This document shows positions 1 to 7,776 of a DNA stretch of 64,000 bases, in pieces; within the stretch, counting starts at the first letter, position 1, and each line of letters opens with the position of its first letter. The notes below the pieces were generated by a model, which saw only the letters and a list, made by a program, of their open reading frames with translations, was not told the DNA's origin and ran no database searches. Source of the stretch: Burkholderiales bacterium Ga0077543 (GTDB taxonomy: Bacteria; Pseudomonadota; Gammaproteobacteria; Burkholderiales; Burkholderiaceae_C); the NCBI GenBank assembly GCA_001464055.1, contig LNET01000101.1:30566-94565 (forward strand). The letters are read 5' to 3'. Position numbers and translations under genes: made by a program.

Positions 1-211
1 GCGCCGCGTCGTGCAGGACTTCGACTGGGATGGCGTGGCCCCGGGGCTGCGCGTCACGGTCAGCGTGGGCGCGGTGACGGTGGAGCGCGGCGAGCCCTTC
101 GAGCTGGCCGCGGGCCGCGCCGACAAGCTGCTTTACGCGGCCAAGGCCGCCGGCCGCAACCGGCTGGTCGATGGCTTGGACGACCGAGGGACCGCAGGCG
201 CGCCGGCATGA
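1..211 (+). CDS. GGDEF-domain protein (diguanylate cyclase), C-terminal end only
   Basis: Only about the last 69 codons lie in the window and the frame is open through base 1, so the gene starts upstream. The visible part has the closing signature of a GGDEF domain: TVSVGAV, then ADKLLYAAKAAGRNR, matching the usual A-D-x-x-LY-x-AK-x-x-GRN helix that ends these domains. The family makes cyclic di-GMP from two GTP. The GG(D/E)EF loop and any sensor domain are outside the window, so whether it is catalytically active cannot be judged. Its stop overlaps the zapE start (ATGA at 208-211), which suggests translational coupling to that gene. Confidence 0.85.
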   Translation, partial: RRVVQDFDWDGVAPGLRVTVSVGAVTVERGEPFELAAGRADKLLYAAKAAGRNRLVDGLDDRGTAGAPA

Positions 212-1308
212 GCGAAGTCGAGCGCCTGTACCAGCAATTGCTGGCCGAACGCGGCTACCGCGCCGACCCGGCGCAGCTGCGCGCCATCGAATCGCTGGCC
301 CGCTGCGAGCGCGAGTGGGCCGACTACAAGGCGCGGCGCGGCAACGCCATCGCCAAGCTGTTGCGCCGGCCACCCATTCCGCGCGGCGTCTACATGTACG
401 GCGGCGTCGGCCGGGGCAAGAGCTTCCTGATGGACTGCTTTTTTCAGGCCGTGCCGCTGCAGCGCAAGACGCGGCTGCACTTCCACGAGTTCATGCGCGA
501 GGTGCACCGCGAACTGCAGGACCTGAAGGGCACCGCCGACCCGCTGGACGAACTGGGCCGGCGCATCGCCAGGCGCTTCAGGCTGATCTGCTTCGACGAG
601 TTCCACGTCTCCGACGTCACCGACGCGATGATCCTGCACCGCCTGCTGCAGGCGCTGTTCGACAACCGCGTGAGCATCGTCACCACCAGCAACTTCCACC
701 CCGACGGGCTGTACCCGAATGGCCTGCACCGCGACCGCATCAAGCCCGCCATCGAACTGCTGAAGGCCCGGCTGGAGGTCATCAACGTCGACGCCGGTAC
801 CGACTACCGCCAACGTACGCTGCAGCAGGTGGCCATGTACCACTGCCCGCTCGGCCCCGAGGCCGAGGCGCGCATGGAAGCGGCCTTCGACGGCCTGGCC
901 GAGGCGCGGGACGAAGAAGCGGTGATGCAGATCGAGCACCGCAGCCTGCGTGCGGTGCGTCGCGCCGGCGGCGTGGTGTGGTTCGACTTCCGCACGCTGT
1001 GTGGCGGTCCGCGCTCGCAGAACGACTACCTGGAGATCGCCTCGCGCTTTCACACCGTGCTGCTCAGCAATGTGCCGCAGATGCCGCCGCGCCTGGCCAG
1101 CGAGGCGCGACGCTTCACCTGGCTGGTGGACGTGCTCTACGACCGCCGCGTGAAACTGATCATCTCGGCCGCAGTGCCGCCCGAGCAGCTGTACACCGAA
1201 GGACCGCTGGCGCACGAGTTTCCGCGCACGGTTTCGCGACTGCAGGAAATGCAGTCGGCCGAGTTCCTGGCCCTGGCCCGACGTGATGTCGACACGTCGC
1301 TCACCTGA
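208..1308 (+). CDS. zapE: Cell division protein ZapE (AFG1-like ATPase)
   Basis: A 366-residue P-loop ATPase of the AFG1/ZapE family. The Walker A loop YGGVGRGKS is at about residues 64-72 and the Walker B strand LICFDEFHV at about 126-134, followed by the sensor-like TTSNFHPDGLY. In E. coli ZapE binds FtsZ and modulates Z-ring stability under stress; mitochondrial AFG1 acts in protein quality control. The length matches the family (about 350-375). The ATG at 208 overlaps the stop of the upstream GGDEF gene, and the C-terminus overlaps the next gene by about 23 bases, so the three are probably co-transcribed. Assignment is by motif and overall similarity. Confidence 0.93.
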   Translation: MSEVERLYQQLLAERGYRADPAQLRAIESLARCEREWADYKARRGNAIAKLLRRPPIPRGVYMYGGVGRGKSFLMDCFFQAVPLQRKTRLHFHEFMREVHRELQDLKGTADPLDELGRRIARRFRLICFDEFHVSDVTDAMILHRLLQALFDNRVSIVTTSNFHPDGLYPNGLHRDRIKPAIELLKARLEVINVDAGTDYRQRTLQQVAMYHCPLGPEAEARMEAAFDGLAEARDEEAVMQIEHRSLRAVRRAGGVVWFDFRTLCGGPRSQNDYLEIASRFHTVLLSNVPQMPPRLASEARRFTWLVDVLYDRRVKLIISAAVPPEQLYTEGPLAHEFPRTVSRLQEMQSAEFLALARRDVDTSLT

Positions 1309-1936
1309 GGCGATCTTCCGGGCCCGGGCCTGGGTGCTCGCCCTGGGCCTGGCCGGCCTGGCGGGGACCGTACTTGCAGCGCCGCCTGCGACCAAGGGCG
1401 AACGCGCGCACCTGCTGTCTGCACAGCAGGCCATGACTGAACGCTTCGACCGCGAAGTGGCGGCCTGCGGCGAGCGCTTCCTCGTCACCGACTGCATCGA
1501 CCAGGTCAACCGCCAGCGCCGCATCGCCCTGGCGCCTGTACGCGATCGCCTGTTGCAGATCGACGAAGCCGAGCGATTGCAGCGCGCCGAAGAGCGGCGT
1601 GCGACGCTGGCCGCGAAGCAGAGGATCCGCGCCGAGCGCATGGCGGGTGCCCAGGCTGCTGCACAGGCGCAGGAAAGCGCCAGTGCGTCGCGTGTGCGCC
1701 AGCGCATGCTGCCGCCGGCTGCGCCGCTGGCTTCGTCCGACCCCCGTGTCGCGGCACAAGCCGAGCGACAGCAACAGGCGGCGGAGCGCGCTCTTCGGGC
1801 CCAGCGCCGACAGGCCGAGGCCGCTGAACGCCAGGCGCGCGTGGCACGGCGCCTGGCTGAGCGCGAAGCCGACAAGGGTGCCGCTCAACCGCTGCCCACG
1901 CCTGCTGCCCCGCCCGCGGCCGCCGCCTCGCGCTGA
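1286..1936 (+). CDS. Hypothetical exported coiled-coil protein
   Basis: I do not recognise a named family. The predicted protein (about 216 residues) starts with an arginine-containing n-region and a hydrophobic stretch ending LAA-APP, a convincing Sec signal peptide cut near residue 33. The rest is rich in Ala, Arg, Glu and Gln with long runs predicted to form a charged helix or coiled coil (residues about 85-205), ending in a Pro/Ala-rich tail. Two cysteines flank a short segment (ACGERFLVTDC) and could form a disulphide in the periplasm. Start is ATG 1286, with GTG 1283 directly before it as an alternative. It overlaps the end of zapE and is convergent with the PP2C gene only 3 bases away. 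Confidence 0.7.
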   Translation: MSTRRSPEAIFRARAWVLALGLAGLAGTVLAAPPATKGERAHLLSAQQAMTERFDREVAACGERFLVTDCIDQVNRQRRIALAPVRDRLLQIDEAERLQRAEERRATLAAKQRIRAERMAGAQAAAQAQESASASRVRQRMLPPAAPLASSDPRVAAQAERQQQAAERALRAQRRQAEAAERQARVARRLAEREADKGAAQPLPTPAAPPAAAASR

Positions 1937-1939
1937 GTC

Positions 1940-2707
1940 TCAGCGCAACGGATCGATTCGTGCCAGGGCCAGCGACAGATTGTCACCGCCGCCTCGGGCG
2001 CGCTGGCGCGCCTTGCTGATCAGCATCTCCGAGGCTTCCCGGGGTGGCAGTGCGTGCAGGATGGCGCCGATCTCCTTGGGCGTGAAGTAGTGCCACAGGC
2101 CGTCGCTGCAGGCCACCAAGGTGTCGCCGAAGGCCAGCTTGTCGATGTGCCAAAGGGCCACAGGTGGGTCGGCCTGGGTGCCCAGGCAGCCGGTGAGCAA
2201 GTTGCTTTGTGGGTGTGAGTTGGCGGCTTCCTCGGTCAGCTTGCCTTCGTCGATGAGGCGCTGGACGAAGGAATGGTCGATCGTGCGCTGCATCATCTCG
2301 GCGCCCCGGAAGTGATACACGCGCGAATCGCCGGCATGCACGACGTCGCATTCCAGGGCCGGGCCGATGGCAAAGGCCGCGACCGTGCTGTGCGGTTCTT
2401 CCTCGGCGGTGATGGCCGTCAGCTTGATCATCAGGTGGGCTTCCTGAACCAGCTGTCGCAGCATCTCGGCCGCGTCGTCTTCGCTCGGCACGAAACGCTC
2501 GAAGATCTGGCGTGCGGTCAGCAACACCTGGTCTGCTGCCTTGCGCCCGCCGCTCTTGCCGCCCATGCCGTCGGCCACGATGCCCAGCACCGAGCCGCGG
2601 GCCTTGGGATGCACGATCATTTCCACCTGATCCTGCTGGTAAGCGCGGTCGCCGCGATGCAAGCCGGTGGAAGCACTCAGGCGGTAGGTTTGTGCAGCAT
2701 TGGCCAT
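1940..2707 (-). CDS. PP2C-family serine/threonine protein phosphatase
   Basis: A single-domain PPM/PP2C phosphatase of 255 residues. The metal-binding aspartates are all visible in order: R-x-YQQDQ near the N-terminus, VADGMGG, HAGDSRVY, CSDGLW and GGDNLSL near the C-terminus. Such enzymes remove phosphate from Ser/Thr in a Mn/Mg-dependent reaction and usually oppose a Hanks-type kinase, but no kinase gene is in the window. I placed the start at the ATG at 2707 (MANAAQTYRL) because the upstream in-frame extension to 2752 has no family similarity and would abut the divergent ydcH-like gene. The target is unknown. Confidence 0.88.
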   Translation of the reverse strand: MANAAQTYRLSASTGLHRGDRAYQQDQVEMIVHPKARGSVLGIVADGMGGKSGGRKAADQVLLTARQIFERFVPSEDDAAEMLRQLVQEAHLMIKLTAITAEEEPHSTVAAFAIGPALECDVVHAGDSRVYHFRGAEMMQRTIDHSFVQRLIDEGKLTEEAANSHPQSNLLTGCLGTQADPPVALWHIDKLAFGDTLVACSDGLWHYFTPKEIGAILHALPPREASEMLISKARQRARGGGDNLSLALARIDPLR

Positions 2708-2751
2708 CGGCCTGAATATAAACTCAGGTCTTCGCTCGCAACCGTGCAGCA

Positions 2752-2973
2752 ATGGACGACAACCTGCATTCCCCGCAGCGCCGGCTGATCGAATTGCGCA
2801 TGGAACACGCCGACCTCGACGACGTGATCGACCGTGTCAACCCGGTCAACCCGGTCGACCAGCCACCCCGACCCGACGACCTGAGCTTGCGCCGCCTGAA
2901 GAAGCGGCGCTTGTTGCTCAAGGACGAGATCTCCCGCCTGGAAATGGCCTTGCAGCCGCCCGAGCCGGCGTGA
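2752..2973 (+). CDS. YdcH/DUF465 family small protein
   Basis: A 73-residue protein with the DUF465 (YdcH) pattern: RLIELRMEHADLDDVID near the start and LRRLKKRRLLLKDEI near the end, forming two amphipathic helices likely to pair as a helical hairpin. Between them is a short insert with a duplicated NPVNPV and a proline patch. The molecular role of the family is unknown. Its stop codon overlaps the GTG start of the helicase gene (GTGA at 2970-2973), so the two are translationally coupled. It diverges from the PP2C gene across about 44 bases. Confidence 0.8.
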   Translation: MDDNLHSPQRRLIELRMEHADLDDVIDRVNPVNPVDQPPRPDDLSLRRLKKRRLLLKDEISRLEMALQPPEPA

Positions 2974-4940
2974 GCCTGCCTCTTGCGCAGGCCGTGGCCC
3001 AGGCCTTTTCGGCGGTCGGCCCCATCGCCCGCAGCGACCCGGGTTTCAGACCCCGCGCAGCACAGGACGCGATGGCTGAGCGCATTGCCCAGGCATTGGA
3101 ACGGCGCGAAGCGCTGGTGGTCGAAGCCGGTACCGGTGTCGGCAAGACCTTTGCTTACCTGGTTCCGCTGCTGTTGTCGGGCCAGCGGGCGCTGGTCAGC
3201 ACCGCCACCAAGAGCCTGCAGGACCAGCTGTTCCTGCGCGACCTGCCGCGCCTTCGCGACGCGCTGGGCGTGCCCGTGCGTCTGGCCCTGCTGAAAGGGC
3301 GTTCCAGCTACCTGTGCCGCTGGCGCCTGGCCCAGGCCGAAGCCGACTTGCCAGGCGGTGACCGGTTCGCCCTGCGTGCGCTGGCGCGCGTGGCGGCCTG
3401 GGCGCCGACCACGCGCACCGGCGACCTGGCCGAAATCGACGGCCTCGACGACCGCTCGCCCGTGATCCCGCTCGTCACCAGCACCCGCGACAACTGTCTG
3501 GGCACCGAATGCCCCGAGCACCGCAACTGCCATGTGATGCACGCCCGGCGCGAGGCCATGGCCGCCGACCTGGTGGTCGTCAACCACCACCTTTTCTTCG
3601 CCGACATGGCGCTGCGTGACAGTGGCGTAGCCGAACTGTTGCCCACGGTGGACGCGGCCGTGTTCGACGAAGCCCACCAGTTGGTCGAAGCCGGCGTGCA
3701 GTTCCTGGGAGCCACCCTGTCCACCGGGCAGGCCATCGACCTGGCGCGCGACATCCTGGCCCTGGGCCTGCAGCATGCCCGCGGGCTGAAGGCCTGGCAC
3801 GACCTGGCGGCCGGGGTGGAACACGCGGCCCGCGAGCTGCGCCTGGTCTGCGCCGGCGACATGCGCGAAGTGCGCGGCATCGTCAAGCTGGGCTGGGACG
3901 AGCGCGCTGCCGGCGAGGCCCTGCTCGAGCCGCTGCAGGCCTTGGCCGACGCTGTTCGCGCAGCGGCCGAGGCCATCGCCGGGGTGGCCGAGACGGCGCC
4001 GGACTTCCCCAAGCTGCAGCAGCGTGCGCTGGCCCTGGCTGCACTGGCGCCGAACTTCGCCGAAGAGACACCGGCGGGCCACGTGCGCTGGATCGACCTG
4101 TCGCCGCAGCAGGCGCGTCTGGTTCAGTCGCCGCTGGACATCCGGCAGATGCTCAGTGAACAGCGGCAGTTGTCGCCCAAGGCCTGGGTCTTCACCTCGG
4201 CCACCCTGGGCGACGACGAGGCGCTCAGCTGGTTCACCGCCAGCACCGGGCTGGAAGACGCGGTCAAGCTGCGGGTGGGCAGCCCGTTCGACTATGCCCG
4301 GCACGCCCGGCTCTGGGTCCCCGCAAGCAGCCCCAAGCCCAACGAAGCCGGCCATCCGCGGGCCGTGGGCGCCCTGGCTGCGCAATGCGCCCGCATGCTG
4401 GGTGGGCGCACTTTCGTGCTGACCACCACGTTGCGGGTGCTGCCGCTGGTGGCCGAGGCCGTGCGCGAGCAGGCTGCGCGCGACGGCCGCCCATTGACGC
4501 TTCTGGTGCAAGGCACCGAACCGCGGCGCAGCCTGCTGCAGCGTTTCGGCGACGGCCGTGGCGCCGTGCTCATCGGCTCGGCGAGCTTCTGGGAAGGCAT
4601 CGACGTGCCAGGCGATGCGCTGCAATGTGTGCTCATCGACAAGCTGCCTTTTCCGCCGCCGAACGACCCACTGGTGCAGGCGCGGGTGCGCCAGATCAAG
4701 GAGCAGGGCCGCGAACCCTTCGATGAGTACTTCCTGGCTGAAGCCGCCGTGGCCCTGAAGCAGGGTGCCGGAAGGCTGATACGCAGCGAGACCGACCGTG
4801 GCCTGCTGGTGGTGTGCGACCCGCGCATGCGCCAGATGGGTTACGGGCGTCGCCTGAGAGCGGCCTTGCCCCCGATGGGCTGGCTGACCGAACAGGCCGA
4901 GGCGATGGCCTGGCTGGCCGAACTGGCCGCAGAACACTGA
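2970..4940 (+). CDS. ATP-dependent DNA helicase, DinG/YoaA (XPD-like) family
   Basis: A superfamily 2 iron-sulfur helicase of 656 residues. Walker A AGTGVGKT is at residues 53-60 and the DEAH box at 233-236. Four cysteines (116, 176, 181, 187) lie between them in the spacing expected for the XPD/DinG 4Fe-4S cluster, the closest spaced being in NCLGTECPEHRNC. The C-terminal half has motif V/VI-type sequence, GSASFWEGIDVPGD and GAGRLIR. DinG and YoaA unwind 5'-to-3' and act on replication/repair intermediates; YoaA also partners with the HolC subunit in E. coli. The GTG start at 2970 overlaps the ydcH-like stop. Length and lack of an exonuclease domain favour the YoaA type, but I would not fix a symbol. 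Confidence 0.9.
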   Translation: MSLPLAQAVAQAFSAVGPIARSDPGFRPRAAQDAMAERIAQALERREALVVEAGTGVGKTFAYLVPLLLSGQRALVSTATKSLQDQLFLRDLPRLRDALGVPVRLALLKGRSSYLCRWRLAQAEADLPGGDRFALRALARVAAWAPTTRTGDLAEIDGLDDRSPVIPLVTSTRDNCLGTECPEHRNCHVMHARREAMAADLVVVNHHLFFADMALRDSGVAELLPTVDAAVFDEAHQLVEAGVQFLGATLSTGQAIDLARDILALGLQHARGLKAWHDLAAGVEHAARELRLVCAGDMREVRGIVKLGWDERAAGEALLEPLQALADAVRAAAEAIAGVAETAPDFPKLQQRALALAALAPNFAEETPAGHVRWIDLSPQQARLVQSPLDIRQMLSEQRQLSPKAWVFTSATLGDDEALSWFTASTGLEDAVKLRVGSPFDYARHARLWVPASSPKPNEAGHPRAVGALAAQCARMLGGRTFVLTTTLRVLPLVAEAVREQAARDGRPLTLLVQGTEPRRSLLQRFGDGRGAVLIGSASFWEGIDVPGDALQCVLIDKLPFPPPNDPLVQARVRQIKEQGREPFDEYFLAEAAVALKQGAGRLIRSETDRGLLVVCDPRMRQMGYGRRLRAALPPMGWLTEQAEAMAWLAELAAEH

Positions 4941-4983
4941 CCATGGCCAGGCCGCAGCACCACGCGGGCGCTGCGTTCGAGGC

Positions 4984-5808
4984 TTACCAGAACTTCAGGC
5001 GCTGCCACCACGGCTGCGCGTCGGCACGCGCCGTGGCCGTGCTGCCGGTCAGGTAGCGGCTGTTCGGGAAGTTGAGCTTCAGCACGCGCTCTGCCCCGTC
5101 ACGCAGGCTGGTCAGCTCGAGCCGTTCGTAGCTTTCGATCATGATCGCCAGCGCTTCTTCGGTCGACGGTGACTGCGCGAACTCGCTCACCATCTGTTGC
5201 GCGCGGTTGGCAGCTGCCACGTAGGCGCCGCGGCGCAGGTAGTAGCGTGCCACGTGCACTTCATACTGCGCCAGCGTGTTGGCAATGTAGTCCATGCGCA
5301 GGCGCGCATCGGGTGTGTAGATGGAATTCGGAAACTGGTCGACGAGCCGCTTGAAGGCCTGATAGGAGTCCCGCGATGCGCGCTGGTCGCGTTCAGACAG
5401 GTCCTGGCCCACGAGCGTGCCCAGCAGGCCCAGGTTGTCGTTGAAATTGACCACGCCGCGCAGGTACAGGGCGTAGTCGAAGGCGGGACTGGAGGGGTTC
5501 AGTTTGATGAAGCGGTCCACCGCCGTCAAGGCTTCCTCGCGTTCGCCCGAACGCCACTGCAGGTAGGCCATCTCCAACTGCGCCTGCTGCGCCAGCAGGG
5601 TGCCGGCAGCCAGTCCTTCGACCCGTTCCAGCAACTTGATCGCACGTTCGTTGCTGCCCGCGTCGGCGTCTGCCTTGGCCTCTTTGTACAGGCGCTCCGC
5701 GGTAGCATTCGGCGATTCGGAACGCGTGGGCGTGCTGCACCCGGACAGCCACAGCGCGGCGCTTGTCAAACCCAGTAGCGCAGCGCGCTTCAGAAGGAAA
5801 CCGGTCAT
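4984..5808 (-). CDS. bamD: Outer membrane protein assembly factor BamD
   Basis: A 274-residue lipoprotein of the BAM complex. The signal peptide ends LWLSGC with the lipidated cysteine at residue 24. Behind it are tandem TPR-like helices (for example ERLYKEAKADADAG and FIKLNPSSPAFDYALY), and the family motif YYLRRGAYVAAANR is present in the C-terminal half. BamD is the essential outer-membrane lipoprotein that docks BamA and unfolded OMPs; bamA and bamB are also in this window. I chose ATG 5808 because it puts a normal n-region before the hydrophobic core; an in-frame start at 5826 adds only six residues. It diverges from rluD, as is usual in Burkholderiales and other proteobacteria. Confidence 0.95.
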   Translation of the reverse strand: MTGFLLKRAALLGLTSAALWLSGCSTPTRSESPNATAERLYKEAKADADAGSNERAIKLLERVEGLAAGTLLAQQAQLEMAYLQWRSGEREEALTAVDRFIKLNPSSPAFDYALYLRGVVNFNDNLGLLGTLVGQDLSERDQRASRDSYQAFKRLVDQFPNSIYTPDARLRMDYIANTLAQYEVHVARYYLRRGAYVAAANRAQQMVSEFAQSPSTEEALAIMIESYERLELTSLRDGAERVLKLNFPNSRYLTGSTATARADAQPWWQRLKFW

Positions 5809-5866
5809 TTCATCACCAGGCGCCAAGGCCTCGAAGTCCAGAGCAGCAGTTTATAGGGAAGGGGAT

Positions 5867-6832
5867 TTGTTCCCGGTTGAACCCCTGGCCGATGCACTGG
5901 AAGCTGGCGAACCGCTGCCAGCCGATGTCGAAACACGGGAATGCAGGGTCGGTGCCGAACTGCACGGGCAGCGGCTGGACAAGGTGCTGGTGACGATGGC
6001 GCCGGAGTTCTCGCGCAGCCACCTCCAGCAGTTGCTCGAGCGTGGGCATGTCTGGCTGGATGGCCAGCAGGCCGACACGGCATCGCGCCGGGTGCGCCTG
6101 AACCAGGCGCTGCGCCTGGAACTGGTGCCCACGGAAGAAAGCCAGGCCTACCGTCCGCAGGCCATGAACCTGGTGGTGCTGTTCGAGGACGAATACCTGC
6201 TGGTGCTGGACAAACCGGCCGGGCTGGTGGTGCACCCCGCGCCCGGAAACTGGTCGGGCACGCTGCTGAACGGCCTGCTGGCACGCGACCCTGCCGCTGC
6301 GGCGCTGCCGCGTGCGGGCATCGTGCACCGGTTGGACAAGGACACATCCGGCGTGATGATGGTCGGCAAGAGTCTGCCGGCCGTGACCGCGCTCGTACGC
6401 GACATCTCGTCCCGTGAGGTGCAGCGCCGCTACCTGGCGCTGGCGCATGGGCAGGCGCCGCAGGCCAGTTTCAGTGTTGAAGCGCCGATCGGCCGCGACC
6501 CGCAGGTTCGCGTGCGCATGGCCGTGGTGGCGGGAGGCCGGCCGTCCCGCACCGACGTCCGGGTCGTGGCTCAGGGCGAGAGCATCTGCGCGCTGTCCTG
6601 CCGACTGCACACCGGGCGCACCCATCAGATTCGTGTTCACCTGGCTTCGCGCGGCTTGCCGCTGCTGGCCGACAGCGTGTACGGTGGCCGCCCGGCCCTG
6701 GGCATGGCGCGCCAGGCGCTGCACGCAACCGAACTGGGCCTGGCGCACCCCATTTCGCGGGCGCCCTTGCGCTTCGACTGCCCGCCGCCGCCCGACTTCG
6801 CACAAGCCTGGGCGCAAGTGGCCGGCGCCTGA
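5867..6832 (+). CDS. rluD: 23S rRNA pseudouridine(1911/1915/1917) synthase RluD
   Basis: An S4 domain (QRLDKVLVTMAPEFSRS) precedes a pseudouridine synthase domain with the catalytic HRLDKDTSG motif (Asp157 in this numbering) and the closing motif TGRTHQIRVHL. RluD modifies helix 69 of 23S rRNA. Downstream of the divergent bamD start no in-frame ATG or GTG precedes the S4 domain; the best candidate is TTG 5867, which has a purine-rich GGGAAGGGGA a few bases upstream and gives 321 residues, close to E. coli RluD (326). The frame is open further upstream, so the start is inferred. Divergent pairing with bamD is conserved in many proteobacteria. Confidence 0.92.
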   Translation: MFPVEPLADALEAGEPLPADVETRECRVGAELHGQRLDKVLVTMAPEFSRSHLQQLLERGHVWLDGQQADTASRRVRLNQALRLELVPTEESQAYRPQAMNLVVLFEDEYLLVLDKPAGLVVHPAPGNWSGTLLNGLLARDPAAAALPRAGIVHRLDKDTSGVMMVGKSLPAVTALVRDISSREVQRRYLALAHGQAPQASFSVEAPIGRDPQVRVRMAVVAGGRPSRTDVRVVAQGESICALSCRLHTGRTHQIRVHLASRGLPLLADSVYGGRPALGMARQALHATELGLAHPISRAPLRFDCPPPPDFAQAWAQVAGA

Positions 6833-7083
6833 AGATGCTGCCGCGTTGCAGCCCGGGCGTGGTGACGATGCGACGCCCAGCGCGCTGATGCCCCGAAGCG
6901 TTACACTCAAGCCAACACAGCGCAGACGGCACAGCATGCCGCGCCTGCTGTCCGAGCGGTCGCCCACCAGCGCCGCCGAGCCCTGACAAGCTCCCCGCGC
7001 CCTGGCCCTGCCAGCGCGAGTTGATCGATCCCCACTGACCTTCAGCCGCCGAGCAACTCGCTGGCGGCTCCCGACCACAGGCC

Positions 7084-7776
7084 ATGAATACAACGCAGGC
7101 CAAGCGTGTCCTAGAGACCGCGCTCATTTGCGCGGCGGCACCACTGCCTCTGAATGAAATGCGCGCGCTTTTCGACGGCGAAGTCGGTGCCGACACTTTG
7201 CGGCATCTGCTCGACGAACTCGTCGGTGACTGGCAGGACCGCGGTGTCGAACTGGTGGCCCTGGCTTCAGGCTGGCGTTTCCAGAGCCGGCCGGAAATGC
7301 GCCAATACCTCGACCGGCTGCATCCTGAAAAGCCGCCGCGCTACTCCCGGGCGGCCATGGAAACCCTGGCCATCGTCGCCTATCGCCAGCCGGTCACTCG
7401 TGGCGACATCGAAGACATCCGTGGCGTCACGGTCAGCAGCCAGATCGTCAAGCAGCTGGAAGACAGGGGCTGGATCGATGCCATCGGCTATCGTGAGGCA
7501 CCGGGTCGCCCGGCGCTCTATGCCACCACGCGACAGTTCCTGGACGACCTGGGGCTGGCCAGCCTGGACCAGCTTCCGGCCATCGACAGCGCGGGGGGTG
7601 CGCAACTCGCGTTCGAGGCCCTGCAGGACCACCCAACCCTGCTGGAAGGGCCGCAGGCCAGTCTGGCCCTCGCGGTCGATGACGCAGTTCTTGCCGATCC
7701 AGCCGCAAGCCTCGCCGTTCCGTCCGACTCCCCCTCCGAAGTCCCCATCGATCCCAACCCCGACCGCCCAGCATGA
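7084..7776 (+). CDS. scpB: Segregation and condensation protein B (ScpB)
   Basis: A 230-residue ScpB, with two winged-helix domains: the first around [18 protein letters not shown] and the second around the signature [28 protein letters not shown] (residues about 88-115). ScpB works with ScpA as the kleisin accessory of the SMC complex in chromosome organisation; scpA is not nearby in this window. The C-terminal 50 residues are a Pro/Asp-rich tail of low complexity. The start is ATG 7084 without an obvious Shine-Dalgarno; a GC-rich inverted repeat (7045-7068) lies just upstream. The stop overlaps the rluB start (ATGA at 7773-7776), the usual scpB-rluB arrangement. Confidence 0.93.
   Translation: MNTTQAKRVLETALICAAAPLPLNEMRALFDGEVGADTLRHLLDELVGDWQDRGVELVALASGWRFQSRPEMRQYLDRLHPEKPPRYSRAAMETLAIVAYRQPVTRGDIEDIRGVTVSSQIVKQLEDRGWIDAIGYREAPGRPALYATTRQFLDDLGLASLDQLPAIDSAGGAQLAFEALQDHPTLLEGPQASLALAVDDAVLADPAASLAVPSDSPSEVPIDPNPDRPA

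Noticed and set aside
133..1875. A long open frame (580 codons) on the minus strand opposite zapE
   Set aside because: It is antisense to conserved genes, has Arg/Ala/Ser-rich composition with no motif, and is typical of GC-rich codon-bias shadows. The same applies to the long minus-strand frames at 2724-4937, 13634-15412, 26782-29010 and 39600-41921.
6833..7083. A gene or RNA in the rluD-scpB gap of 251 bases
   Set aside because: No frame with coding character and no convincing RNA fold; only a short inverted repeat and a lone TACACT hexamer are visible.
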